From: Combretum micranthum
Taxonomy: Eukaryota > Streptophyta > Magnoliopsida > Myrtales > Combretaceae
NCBI GenBank assembly: GCA_024138025.1
Contig: JAMXBD010000400.1
Span: forward strand, 248,001-312,000
Length of the DNA stretch: 64,000 nt
Direction: 5' to 3'
Positions within the stretch are counted from its first letter, which is position 1. Each line of letters begins with the position of its first letter. Made by a program: the position numbers and the translations under genes. Under the pieces are notes generated by a model. That model saw only the letters and a program-made list of their open reading frames with translations. It ran no database searches and was not told the origin of the DNA. This document shows, in pieces, positions 37,138-49,903 of this stretch.

Positions 37138-37903
37138 TAGACGTGGTGGAATCGGAACCAGACCCAGACCCGTGGGAGCCGTCCAGTTCCCGATTCTTAG
37201 GAACCGTCAGATCCCACGGTTCAGTTCCGGTTCTAGAGGAACTGGGAACTATGAAAAAAAAATAAAAAATCAATTAAATAATTTACTTAATTTAACTAAG
37301 AAAAAATGCAAAATAAATTTTTAACTTGAAATAACATTGAGCCTATAGCATTAGTTAAAAGAAATTCTATAATTATGTATTTATTTATATACAATCACTT
37401 GCACTTTTTTAGTTGTTATATTAGCAATGTGACACTATAAAATATTCAAATATATAAATAATTTTCAATAACAAAAAAATGAATCACATATTGTTAAAAA
37501 AAAAAAGTCTACTTTGATTAGAAGTCTGCATAAATTTAACAATATATGATTTCAAATGTATTTATTACTTGTGTTGTTAATAATAATGCATTAAATATTG
37601 TGAATAGGAAATAAATTTTTTATTATTTATGCGAAAATAGTTTTAAATATTTATTTTATAATTACAATTTTTTATAATTTTCTTTTCTTTTTTTCTTACT
37701 TTTATGGTGTAGAACCGCCGGTTCTGCTGTTTCTTGAATCGACGGTTCCAAAACCGTCGGGTCATACAATTTTTAAAGATGGAACCATAAGGACCCGTCG
37801 GTTCTGTTCAGATTTGCCATTTTCGAACTGGTTTTTAGTTCAAAAACTATCGATGGTGGATCAGGTCGATTCCCGATTCAAAACTGATGAGTGATGATGT
37901 CAA
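37138..37903. mobile_element. Non-autonomous hAT element (hAT-4), 766 bp
   Basis: It sits between GGTTGGTG (37130-37137) and GGTCAGTG (37904-37911). The sister sites near 25529, 30588 and 48868 read GGTCGGTG or AGTCGGTG. The left end TAGACGTGGTGG and the complement of the right end TTGACATCATC are weak inverted repeats. The terminal regions contain GGTTCCGGTTCT and GAACCGTCGG clusters. Confidence 0.7.
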
Positions 37904-39027
37904 GGTCAGTGTTGTCGTCCTAGATATAAAGGCGGGAAAAGCAGGGACACATGTTCATTATTTTTGTTCAATCACTATCTCTTTGGGCCAGATATTATGG
38001 CTGACAGAAATTACCTTCATGGCCAAAACAAAGAAAGCGCGTCCCAACAATAAAGGAAAAAGAAGCACGTTCTAGCTAGATATTTGTTCCATTACTGCGA
38101 CATTTGACATCGTTAATAAAAAAATAATGATAATTGATAAACACTCTGGAAAGGACTAGAATCACATGGACCTCCATTATTATTCTGGTGTCTCTTTTCG
38201 TCACAAGGGAAATAGCACTTGGAAGATGATAGCTAGGAACACTTATGGTACTTTTATTTACTAGAATGAAATAGTAATTCATTAAAATAGCAATTCATTG
38301 ATTTTATAATTAGAAGTATTTCTGTTTTAATGAGATGTCTTTTATAAAGAATAAGTATTTTTCTCGTAAAAAGAAGTAATATGGATTCTTTATTTGGTCC
38401 ATATTATATTGAAGAGACATTTATTATGAAAATATAAAAACTAAATGAAAAAATAGTTATTTTATAATAACAGAGATAGAATACTAATTTCATTTTCATA
38501 AACCAAACGCAACGTTGGGGATTTCTTCATTTTTTAGTAGATTGCATGCAGCCATTATATTAAACTAGAATTATCAGCAAATAATAGATAAAAGGTGTAT
38601 TGCATATAAAATATTAGCAAAGCTAGATATGTTATAAGTAAGTTAAACTACTCGTGAGCTACTTGCTTTGAATGCAATATTTTCTTAAACTTGACTTGAA
38701 AATAGTTAAGTTGAACTTAAGCATATTGAGCTGAATACGAGATTCATAATATTTAACTTCATTTATTGAACTCAAATCAAATTTGAATACTTATCAAGTT
38801 TAAATTGAGTTTGTATATTAATATTATTTTAATTTAAATAATAAAAAAAAATTTTTTTCAAAAATTCAGTCGAGAAAAGTATAATTGAGTTGAAATTGAG
38901 TTTGTTTGGTATAACTTTAAATTGGGTTCGAGTTTAAAATTATACTTAATTAAACTTGGATTTTGAATTTTCAAACCTATATCTTCTCAATTTAATTTGT
39001 TTATAGTGCTAAGATGATATCCATTTA

Positions 39028-39539
39028 TAGACATCGGCACGGTTCGGGTCGGTTCCAGACCCGAACAGGAAGCCGGTTCTGGCGGTTCCGGTTCCGGTTC
39101 CACGTGAACCGGTTTTTTTTTTTTTTTTTCAAATGTCGAAAACCACCTGAGAATGGCTTTCAATTTTTACTTGCCTAACCACCTTTTAAAATGCCGAAAA
39201 ACAAAAGGATGAAGTAAAAACTAGCCTGCTCTTAAAAAATAATATATATATATATATATAGTAATTCTTAAATAAAGGTCTTGTCGCATACCATTGTTGT
39301 CTGCAAGGATGGATCTTCATTTTTTTTAAAATGCCGAAAAACACGCACCTGCACAGGTTTTCAATTTTTTTTTTTTATAAATTAAAATATTTGGCAGTTC
39401 CGGACCCGGTTGGAACCGCCGTTCCGACGGGTCCTTGGATGGTTCGGAATTATCACCGACAGAGCGGTTCCCGGATCAGGAACCGCCGGTGACGGTTCGG
39501 GGCGGTTCCCGGCTCGAAACCACCACGTGGTGATGTCTA
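39028..39539. mobile_element. Non-autonomous hAT element (hAT-5), 512 bp
   Basis: The ends TAGACATCGGCACGG and CCACGTGGTGATGTCTA are inverted. They are flanked by a perfect 8-bp duplication TCCATTTA (39020-39027, 39540-39547). Copy E has the unoccupied site near 50721. The subterminal regions are rich in GGTTCCGGTTCC and CGGTTCGGGG motifs. Confidence 0.9.
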
Positions 39540-39988
39540 TCCATTTACATCTATTATAATAAGTCTCTTTTAAACGGAGAAAACTTGTATTTGTGAAGGA
39601 ACTAAGCAAAATAGGTTTTATTTTCCTCTTCTTGTATCCAACTTGCTAGATCATCGGCCAACACATTCCTAGCGTCATACGGTTCTTATTAATGACTCAA
39701 AAGTAAACGTGTTGTACTTCTTTAAAATTGATTAAATACATTATGGAATAACAAAATACATATAAAATTGTATTATTTAGCTTTTTGACAAAGCAACCAC
39801 CAATTAAAAGCCACAGCATTGGAATAACTTTTAATAAAACGAAATATTGAATATATGATGAGCATTATCATTGATTGCCAACACATATACGCGTAGAATT
39901 AGAATATATTACAATAATATCGAAACCTACGAACAATAACCTTTCCTCTTAGGTTTAAGGATGATACATAAACAATTCAAAGAAGAAT

Positions 39989-40639
39989 TGATAGAACCTC
40001 GCCAACCTGCGAATGAGACCCACTATCGCAATCTAGGATTCAAACCCAAGGACCGTCTAAGAAACTTGGTGAAAAACCGTGACTCGTTGGTTGAGTGATC
40101 CTAAGAACCTTGATATAAGGATCTTGACCCTTTAGAAAATAGCAACCAAGAACCTTAGTATAAAGAAGGACTTCACAATCGGGGATGGAAAACCCGATTG
40201 ATAAGTCACGGTGAACGCCATGGGTAAAAAAAAAACCCGATAAATTCAAATAAGTTCTTTCCAGAACTCAAAGAGAAAAAGCTCTTAAATTTTTATTCAT
40301 TTCCATTCTGTCTCAAAATATTACATATGATAGGTTTTATAGGTTTTAATTAGCCTAAAAACTAAGCAACTAAATAATAAATATATAGAAAACCGAGAAG
40401 ACATAAAAAAAAAATTCAAACTAAGCAATAAATACAAGAAAAAAATCAATTAATGACTTATATGGATAAGATAAACTTGACAATTAAACAAGGAAATATA
40501 AGAGACATAAAAATAAATAAAAAAAACACAAAAAACTTAATATCCCTAATAAAAATTAAAAATATCCTAAAGAGACATAAACTTAAATATGATATGTGTG
40601 TGTATATATATTTGTGTCGACGCCATCTAATCATCATCA
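39989..40639 (-). repeat. TRIM 3' LTR
   Basis: 651 bp, plus-strand TGATAGAACC...CATCATCA. The minus-strand TATA box CCTATAAAACC lies near 40336-40346. Confidence 0.88.
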
Positions 40640-40652
40640 TTCCCTCCTTCTC
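40640..40652 (-). other. TRIM polypurine tract
   Basis: The minus strand reads CGAGAAGGAGGGAA directly before the 3' LTR, the normal place for plus-strand priming. Confidence 0.75.
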
Positions 40653-41082
40653 GAAAAATATTTGTCCTCGAATCTCCAAACTGATGTGAACCACAAGTGA
40701 CCTACCTTGAGACCGAACACCAATACACTTGGAAGCATAATTCCTCTTTCTTGAAAAAGATTCGTCCTTGAAACTCCAAATTAATGCGAACCACAAAGGA
40801 CCTGTCTTGAGACCTAACACCAATATGCTTGAAGACAACTCACTCGAAAGTTTGATCACATGATAAGCGACGAACCTTAAACCTAATGACTTTTTTTTTC
40901 AAGCCCTAAACAAGAAACCTAATTAAAAGAAATCAATCTTTTTTTTTCACTCTTCTTCTCTCTTTTTTTTTAATATAATAAAGACACTAAAACAGCTAGA
41001 CCTAAAATCATGACAAACAAAGGATATAAACGACTTGAGTTACCTCTAGTCAAACTGGATATGGATTCTTAGAATACCAAAA

Positions 41083-41094
41083 GCTCTTATACCA
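41083..41094 (-). other. TRIM primer-binding site
   Basis: The minus strand reads TGGTATAAGAGC, two bases inside the 5' LTR. It matches the initiator-methionine tRNA site TGGTATCAGAGC at 11 of 12. Confidence 0.85.
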
Positions 41095-41096
41095 AA

Positions 41097-41719
41097 TGAT
41101 AAGAACCTCGCCAACCCGAACCCCAAGGATCGTCTAAAAAACCTGGTAGCAAACCGTGACCCGTTGGTTGAGTAATCCTAAGAATCCTGATATAAGGATC
41201 TTGACCCTTTAGGAAATAGCAACCAAGGACCTTGGTATAAAGGATGATGCCGCAATTGGGAATAGAAAACCTGATTGATAAGTCATGGTGAACGCCACAA
41301 GGTAAAAAAAACCCGATAAGTTCAAACAAGTTCTTTCTAGAACTGAAAGAAAAAAAAGCTCTCAAATTTTTATTTAATTCATTATGTCTCAAAAGATTAC
41401 ATATGATTGGTTTTTATAGGCTTTAATTAGCCTAAAAACTAAGTAACTAAATAATAAATACATGAAAAACCGAAAAGACATAAAAAAAAAATCAAACTAA
41501 GCAATAAATACAAGAAAAAAAAAACTATTAATGACTCCTATGATAAAACAAACTTGACAATTAAACAAGGAAATATAAGAGACATAAAAAGAAATCCGAA
41601 AAGACTAAAAAAACTTAAATATTCCTAATAAAAATAATAAATATCCCAAAAAGATATAAACTTAAATATGATATGTATATATATATATATTTTGTGTCGA
41701 ACCCATCTGATCCTCATCA
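41097..41719 (-). repeat. TRIM 5' LTR
   Basis: 623 bp, plus-strand TGATAAGAACC...CTCATCA. The minus-strand TATA box CCTATAAAAACC is preserved. The LTRs differ by many substitutions and small indels, so the insertion is not recent. Confidence 0.88.
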
Positions 41720-41724
41720 AGAAT

Positions 41725-44329
41725 ATTGACAGTGATTGTTAATTAATTTCACTTTGTTACAAGGACAAAACGAGAGAATGTGATGTGGAGTAAAGTTGCC
41801 ATACAAGGTCGGGTCTTTACTGTGACGGATGCATCGGCCACAACCCATAGTAAATAATGGTAGCTACAGGCCATACAAGGACTTCAAACTCAAACTTAAA
41901 AGGCGCAGCTAGAATAAAGAGAAAAGATTTAATGAGCATGATATGCCATATAAATTGATCAATGGTATATAATTACTAATAAAAAATTTTTACAAGGATA
42001 ATTTTATAAAAATTAAGCAACGTTTTACTAATTTAAAATATATTGATATTTGCTTGTCACTCAACTAGATATACGTTGATTGAATTTTTATCCTAGATGA
42101 AGAAGGCCTTGAACGCAGTTCATCTACATTCCTATACCATGGGCAATCAACCATGTTTCAAAATCACTTGATAAAAGAAAAGATGATTACCTTTTAAGTT
42201 CCTATTCCAAGATATTGTTCCCGTAAGTTATGACTTTAACTTAAAATATGATTACAGTGTGGGCAAAAGGGGCATTTAGTTTGGAATTGTTGGAGATTAA
42301 AGAACGGGATCAAAGATTTAATAGGTGCCAAGGTGATCCAGTTAGAATTTACAAAACACTCCTTATCCAAATGTCAGTAATAACCCTTTGCGTAATTATG
42401 CTCTAGTTGTCACATGCTTGGTATTGCAGGAACCTAAAACCTGCTAGACATCAATGACTACTCACGCCTATTGAGCAACCGACCCATCATTTAATAGAGA
42501 TAGTTCTTCTATTGGGAATGTATCCAAACAGCCAAGTCCAATTCAAAGAAGAAATCCATAAACTGATCTAAGCAAGGTTGGTTGGAAAATGACTTATCCT
42601 AGTAAAATAATGCTCCATGGATCCTATAGACCAAGTAACTGGACCTAGTGAGTTAGGTTCATTGATGTTTAAATACTTTTAGAAGCCTTCTATGGGTTTT
42701 GAATTAAGAGGAGCCCAAAGAAAGAAAGAAAAGCTCATTAAAATATCTATTAAGAGGAAACTTATTTTAACCTTTGATCGTCCATGCAACTAGAAAAAAC
42801 ATTATTAACTAGTGAAATATATAAATAATTAAGAATTCTTTCAAATCCAAACATTTGAGAGATTTTAAAAAATGATATTATCCTATCGGGTTGCTATCTC
42901 AAAAAATATAACAAAAAATTTTTTTTATGTTCTGATTCTTAAAATTGTTTGCTCCTTCTCTGATGCCACTCCACTTTTGAAATAATAGGAAGCGCAAAAC
43001 TCATATCTTACACATGCGACCAATTGATTACTATAACCAAATCCTCTTCTTAAAAAATTTTAAAAAAGGGTCCTTTTCATTTGATTTTACGTGGTGGTCG
43101 ATTCTATAATTATCTAAGCCTGTGACTTCATTAATGCTGCCCAACATACAAAAGTGTTTTGTATGTTTATGCGTTACAACCATCACCTTTTATGTTAAAC
43201 CCTATGGAGTGTCCATGTACATGTGTATAGCTCTTTGACATTATCAAAAAAGTAATCAATGTTCAATAGGAAGGGGCCATGTTTTGGCGTGCTTCCTTCC
43301 TCAGCACCTTTGTCTCTCGATTGGTCCACTCAACAGTAGGGACATAACAAATGGCTGTTTTGTTTTCACCTTTTTCTCGTCCGAATCAATCAATCTTTTA
43401 TGTCAGATACGTTATGTTGGATAATTTGCCAAGGATGCTCTAAAGTTTGTCATTAGAAAATCTAATCAAGAAATCCTTTCGGTTCTACCTTTACTTGTTT
43501 TGACATAAATTGCTTACCCTTTATCCGGAAAATTGTGCCAAAATGATGTATCATAAGGGTTGTAAAGTTACTTACTTAAGACCTGTATATAAATTATAAT
43601 ATCAATTGTTCTACATGTTTCCAGTTTACCACAGGAGACACATTGGGCCTAGAAATTTGGCACAATGATGGGGCTTTTATAAGCAACGTTGATCAAGATT
43701 TGAAAGGGATGATATGTCTATCATGGACTTGTCATCAATTTGCTGCCTGTGCGGTTAGATGGGTTTCTAATAGATATTAATAATCATAACATGAATTTGA
43801 TTTAAACTTTTCAGAACCTTATAGGTCACAACATAACTACACCCCATACCTACTTTAAAACTAGTAATCTAATGTAAAGTATAAGCTTTAGGAAAAATTC
43901 CATTTGCCCACCGAAGAAGAATGATTATGTTCGACTTAAAATTGTTTGAAACTTGTTTATTTTATTGTATTATATGCTTTTTGTGGGAGGTTTTTATCTC
44001 AGTAAAAATATTATAATGATTTGGTTTTATCTTGAAAGTGAGTAGACTCATTTAGATTTGTGATTGGCAAGTAAGCTTATATAGACTTGTGAGGTTTTTT
44101 TTTTTTTTTTTTGTATATATACTATGATAATATATAATTAAAATGAAAAAAACTAAGTTTTATTAAATATATGTGTTGTGTTAATGGACAGTTTTGGCTA
44201 TAGACATGCCAAGCCCAACCTAACTAGATTTGGACATGAGAAAACCTGACTGCATTTAGGTTGACTCGAGCTTATCTTTTCTATCCTTTGAACAACTTAG
44301 ACCTCCTAAGTTTGCTCATCACCTTGATC
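41725..44329. other. Non-coding part of q, copy D
   Basis: Aligned by eye to E 51260-54725. No gene, RNA or mobile-element terminus was recognised in it. Confidence 0.4.
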
Positions 44330-45132
44330 TAGACATAGACACGGTTCATTTTTGAACCAGAAATTGAATCGGAACTGTTACCAGTGATTCCAAAATCGAA
44401 ATTAGACCAGTTGCCCGGTTCTACAACCGGTTAAGGAACTGTCGGTTTTTGGTTTTAAGATAGTTTTATGCCTTGAACCTGATAGAACTGGCAGTTCCAG
44501 CAAGTTACATTGGAAAAAAATTGGAGGAAAAAATTTTAAAAATTGTATTAAATATATAATTATTAATGTTTGTACTTTTTCATATGAATAATAAATTTTA
44601 TTACCTCTTTACAATATTTAATGTGTTCTTATTAACAATACAATTAAACATAATTTAGAATCATATATAATTTAGTTTAAATGAATTTATTCTGAAAGTA
44701 AAATCCATTTCCTTAATAACAATGGTTTATATAATGTAATTGTCTTTTTATCTTTTACAGTATTTTACAATCTTCTATTACTAATTACAATTGATATAGT
44801 TCGGCAAAAAAAAAAAAAACTATAATTGATATAAATTGTATTTTTATTTAAATAAATGCGTTGTTTAAACAATTTTTAAAAATGTTGGTTAAATAATTTA
44901 ATACTTTAAGATTAAATAATTAATTATTTAGAGTTTAAAATTTATTTATTAAAAACTAAAATTCATTTATTTTTATTTTTACTTGAAAAAAAGTTATGCG
45001 GTTTCAAATATGAAACCAAGAACCACCGTTCTATGGAGCCAAATTAGAATTCTGGAAGATGGTTTTGGTTTCTCGTTTTCAAGGTGGTTCCGATTCTGGT
45101 TTGATTCAATTTTGAAATAATGCCTATGTCTA
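44330..45132. mobile_element. Non-autonomous hAT element (hAT-6), 803 bp
   Basis: The ends TAGACATAGACACGG and ATGCCTATGTCTA are inverted. The flanks CCTTGATC and TCTTGAGC match at 6 of 8. Copy E has the empty site (CACCTTGATTACTTGGC near 54720). The termini hold GGAACTG/CGGTTCC-type motifs. Confidence 0.8.
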
Positions 45133-45285
45133 TCTTGAGCACTTAGCTTGTGTGCTAACTTATTGACTTTTAGCTAGGTCCACTACTGACAAACTTGGAA
45201 CGTGCCTTGGTGGCTCAGTTACCAATTTCACAATGGATTGCTATGATCTACCAGACTACTATGATGTAATTCCACTCATTCCAAC

Positions 45286-45320
45286 GTCTTTTATAAATAC
45301 TGCATGAGACACATCCAAAG
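45286..45320 (+). promoter_or_regulatory. Conserved TATA box of segment q
   Basis: TCTTTTATAAATACTGCATGA recurs in copy E (near 54878) and, after the solo LTR, in copy F (near 63599) with one or two changes. It is a good TATAAATA core promoter match, but no gene follows. Confidence 0.3.
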
Positions 45321-46779
45321 ATCATTTGGTATTAGCAATTAAATCTACATTCTATTATTATTGCCACTTAAAATTCTTTATACCTTTTACACTTGAAATA
45401 ATACACGATCAATCCTTAGCTAATGAATTAAATACATTTTCTTCCTCTATTTTCTATTCATCATTAGATGAAAGATTTTTAAGTATGAAGCTAGTACATA
45501 ACCAATCTAAGTTTAAAAGAACATACAACATTGGTATCTTGCTCATGATAGGCATGTTTGAACTTGTAGAAATCTAGTCCTTTACAAAACTCAAGACAAA
45601 ATGATTATTAGAATAGTAAATTCATAATTACATATCTAAACTCATGGGTCCATCACAAATGTCTACATCTAAATGATTTTATTCCATCTTAATTTTAAAA
45701 ATGAATCTTATAAAATTATAAATATGTATGATTATTTAAGTTAATTTTCAATTTTAACAATCATGTTTAGTTAAATTATGACAACATTGTTGCAAAGTAA
45801 ATATTGAATAAGATCGTGAGAGATTAATACATTACGAAAAAACTCACCATTAGAGATGAAAATTCTACGATGAAAAATAGGTAGCACAAGTTATATTTCT
45901 ATAAACAGAATCCGCGATGATGATTTTTGCAACAAAAATTTATGTTTAGAGATAAAGTCTCTAAAGCCTAGATTCTTATAGTAATAGTAGAAACTAAAAA
46001 CTTTTTGGATAGCTTTGGTGAAAATAACTAGTTAGATTCTATAAGGATGTAGGTAAAGTTGTATGACGAGGAAATGGTTTTGAATAGAAAGCAAGATGAA
46101 AATCATTCCACATATAAGGTCACTTCGTAGAGGATTCTTACTTTCTTATCTATAAGTTTACGACATTTGCAACGTGGCCTCCATTCTTTGATTTTATATG
46201 AAAAAAATATACAATTGTTTATGTAATTATATTTTACTTAAAATAGTTACACTAAACTGATGAAAAATGATAGGAATAAATCAAAAGTAAAATATTATAT
46301 ATTACATTAACAATAAGTTTTGAAAACTTTATAGCATATTAGGTTTGGGTTTGCATTCTATAAAGCCCATTTCAAAGCCATTCTAGTTGCATGGCTATTT
46401 GGAGGTAAAAAATTTTCATCTTAGGAATCATTTTGTCCTCTAAAATAAAAGACGAACTTCATTTCACATGCTCATCATGTCTTTATCTCCTTATCATTCT
46501 ATGCAAGTGTTTTCACTTTTAACTTTTTTAATACCAATATAACTAATTACTGCTTGTCACTATTAACAGAAAGGCTCATAACAAAAACGAAATCACATGT
46601 ATTCAAAATGATAAAAAAGGACAAAAACATGCAAAATTTTACCCTAAAACGAATATATACAGCTAGCCACACTAAGGTAACATCATAATAATATTATCTA
46701 AAATCTAATAAAACCAAGCTATTAAAAGGATATAATACAAAATACAATCTAAATTTATACATATTATAGGACGCGAGAT

Positions 46780-46915
46780 ATGTCACCTGTAACACAAAGC
46801 CAGTAGTCTTGTGTCTGATGAATATTATTTTGGGGAAATATTTGCTGCTCCATGATATATATAAATTGGTTCCGCCATCATCAACTCTCTAGTGTCACCT
46901 CAACCCATCCATGAA
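46780..46915 (+). promoter_or_regulatory. Conserved TATA-containing block, copy D
   Basis: The dyad is intact. About 25 bp (AATATTATTTTGGGG...) separates it from the CATGATATATATAAATTGG box, which would disturb any fixed spacing. Confidence 0.3.
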
Positions 46916-47283
46916 ATATATATGTTTAGGGAGGAAACTATTAACAAAGTTGGTGAAAAATGTTGCTAGTTGATTCAAATACACACACAGATAAATGTAG
47001 TACAACTTGAAGTACAAGCCTTAACTTATTTTGGTACGAAGTTGTTATTTAACTCATGAAACAGATATATTTAGTGTGTAATAAATATTAGGGCAGATTG
47101 TGCAAAGTGAAAACGTCATCCAACTATCTAGTAGATGCTAATAAACCTTTATAACTCTCAAAATGTAATCTCAACTCTCTTGTAATTTTTAAAAAATGTA
47201 TATCTACATCAAACTATTGATATTCATAGTTTACTGATGATTTAACAATAGTTTAGGAACTATTATTTGCATATTTTTTAAAA

Positions 47284-47548
47284 GAGTAACTGTGGCAAAT
47301 CGTATCTAAACTTTGACAAAATATTCAATTAGATACCTAAACTATGGAATTGATCAATTTAACACTCGAAATTATTTTTTGTGTATGCTAATCAATATTA
47401 TTGAAGTACCATTGTCGTGTAGGAAATATTTTTTTATGTACTAAATTGATCAATTTCAAAGTTTGGGTACTTAATTGATCAATTTTAAAACTTTGGTATC
47501 TAATTGCATATTTTGTCAAAATTCTAATACCATTAATGACATTAACTC
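47284..47548. mobile_element. Mutator-type MITE in copy D, 265 bp
   Basis: It is flanked by a perfect 9-bp duplication TTTTTAAAA (47275-47283, 47549-47557). Long imperfect inverted ends of about 70 bp share TTTGACAAAATAT and CAATTAGATACC. A, B and C lack it near 24240, 29330 and 35850. Confidence 0.9.
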
Positions 47549-49199
47549 TTTTTAAAATTATGGAATAATAATCATGTGTTTTAAAGTTTAGAGGAAACTA
47601 TTTGTATCTAATTCATGGTTTAGGAGTTGTAATTATTTTCAAATATTACACACATATATATTTTTAATTATTTGATGTTTGCTATAATTTTAAGTACATT
47701 ATTTTTTATATCATCATAATACTCAACTTGTATAAGTAGATGATAGTTACTACATACTAGCAAGCGAGAACAATAAGTGTAGTTTATTATTATTTTGACG
47801 GTTGAGAACTTCCATGCATCTTACCAATGGCTATCACCAAAATCTAGCGATTAAAATTCCTTGAGATTATTTTGAATAAACTTAAGAATTGTAAACATTA
47901 GGAGAAGTATATATAAAATATGTAAATTACATCGATGGTTATTGATAGTTGAGGATATATTTATTTAAAATATCAACATTTCAAGTGATTAAAAAGAGGA
48001 ATCAACATTTAGAGATAAATTTATTTAATATATCAACACTTCAAGTGATTAAAAAGAGAAATCAACATTTTGAGTATATCAAATAACTTATTAATAATTG
48101 ACTATTAACAAAAATTAAGGAAATTTAATTGAACCAAACATTACTACCTTAAATAAACTTGTAAAATGTTAATACCTTATTTAATTTACTTTGCAAAATA
48201 TTAATTCTTCTTTTTAATAATTTAAAATATTGATTTCTTGAATAAATTTACCTTCAAGCATTATTAACTTCTCATGTAACTTACCCATATCAGATACTAA
48301 AGCAAATTAGTAAATTGATTTTCAAAACATATCTCAAAGGCTTTGTTCGGCTCCAAATGTCTGATATGGTATTTTGGACAAATGATAAGGTCTTATCCAT
48401 TCTTGTAGGATTGAGCAATCATCTAATTTGATACATGGATATACTTTCTACTAGCTTCTACTTTTGGCTTCAGCATTTAGATAAATTTAAATAAAAAATA
48501 ATTTTAAAGGTGGCTGCAATTTATGTTTTGAATTATTAACTCATGACTATATCTAGAATTTAGATATGTAAAAACAACAGAGCCATAGATAATTAGAAGA
48601 ATTGTAGACTTAAAGATTTGTGCACTTGGATTCATATTTTATTCCAAAGACTTACATCTAAACAATTTTATACACATTTTTAATTAAAAAGACCTTATGG
48701 AATCATAAACCATCAAAATTGTACAAGTTCACCCGTGATTTTAATATCTTATCTCTATGTCTTTCTATACTGTGGGGGCATTCATTAATGAAAATTACTC
48801 GAAATGCTGTATATTTCATCTTAAGCTCATAATGTGGTGAAAGAATATAAAACCTATGGTTTTTAGTCGGTGGTTGTCTTTATAGATATAAAGGCGGGAA
48901 AGCAGGGACACAAGTTCATTATTTTTTCTTTCAATCACTCTCTCTTTGGTTCGGCCAAAAAAAAAAAAAAAGAAAAAATCACTATCTCTTTCGACCAGAT
49001 ATATCATGGCTTACAGAAGATTCCATGTGTGGCCAAAACAAAGAAAGAGGGTCCCGACAATAAAGGAAAAGAAGCACGTTTTAGCTTGATATTTGTTCCA
49101 TTACTATTTACTACGACATTGACAGAGTTGAGAAAAAAAAATAATGATAAACACTCTGGAAAGGACCAAATCGCATGGATCTCCATTATGGTTCTAGCG

Positions 49200-49903
49200 T
49201 AGGGGTGTTCACGGTTCGGTTAACCGGTCCGTGGCTCTATTTTTTGATCCTAACCGTAATAATCGGATTTTCAATATCCTGATCCTAAACCGATCCATTA
49301 TGAATGGTTAACCGTTTTTTTTCGGTTAATTTTTTGTTTTTAACCGTTTGACATAATGGTTATGCAAATGTTGCAATTAACCATACTTTTCAATATGTCC
49401 GTAAAAATAATTAGAGTATTTTTTTGTATAATTATATTAAAAACTATAAATTAAGAATGTAAGACATGTAAAATAGTTGTTAATATATATCGGTATCATC
49501 AAGATAATTATCATAATAACCTTTTACTCATGTGTTCTTATCAACCTTGATCAATTAAGCTCAATACAAAATCTCAGTCAAATACCACCATTCTAATTTT
49601 CAAATATATATGCATTTGTTTCTTTTTATCCAAATCATTCACTTTAACATAATTCATATTGATAATACTAAAAAAAATAATTATATGGGTATATTATAAA
49701 TTATATATATTTGTAATTATGGATCGGTTAACCGAATCCATCGGTTTCTAGAATCTAAAAACCGAAACCGAAACCGAAAACCAAAAAAATTAAAAATACT
49801 AATCCTAAACCGAAACCGATGGATCGGTTAACCGCTTTTTTCGGATTGGTTTCTCGGTTTCGGTTCGGTTATCCTAAACATTCGGTTTTTTTGCACACCC
49901 CTA
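49200..49903. mobile_element. Non-autonomous hAT element (hAT-7), 704 bp
   Basis: The ends TAGGGGTGTTCA and TGCACACCCCTA are inverted. The flanks TTCTAGCG (49192-49199) and ATCTAACG (49904-49911) match at 6 of 8. Copy D shows the empty site (TTATTCTGGTGTCTCTTTTCG near 38180). The termini hold many GGTTAACCG, CGGTTTCGG and AACCGAAACC motifs. Confidence 0.88.

Larger units (their letters stand above)
30628..37940. repeat. Tandem unit copy C (7.3 kb with insertions)
   Basis: The same block order as B. Two hAT elements and a 207-bp MITE account for about 2.16 kb, leaving about 5.15 kb. A further short insertion sits near 33800-33890. The next junction (GATATAAAGGCGGGAAA) leads into the different q segment of copy D. 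Confidence 0.85.
39989..41719 (-). mobile_element. Complete TRIM (terminal-repeat retrotransposon in miniature), 1,731 bp
   Basis: It has two LTRs, a methionine-tRNA-type primer-binding site, a polypurine tract and a perfect 5-bp duplication AGAAT (39984-39988, 41720-41724). Copy E shows the empty site near 51243. The interior of about 457 bp encodes nothing and contains an approximately 105-bp tandem duplication (CTCCAAA...GAACCACAA...TTGAGACC, twice). Replication would depend on proteins of another element. Confidence 0.9.
37940..48898. repeat. Mosaic unit copy D (segment q plus the A-C unit tail)
   Basis: 37940-46330 (q) matches copy E from 48900. From about 46330 to 48898 it matches the last part of A-C, including the TATA block and the A-D MITE, but lacks the A-C MITE. 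Its own insertions are a hAT (39028), a TRIM (39989), a hAT (44330) and a MITE (47284). No protein family was recognised. Confidence 0.75.

Noticed and set aside
39382..39609. 75-residue minus-strand frame rich in N-R-P-E-P-S-P
   Set aside because: It is translation of the GGTTCGG-type subterminal motifs of hAT-5.
40458..40859. 133-residue minus-strand open frame
   Set aside because: It straddles the TRIM 3' LTR boundary and its non-coding interior.
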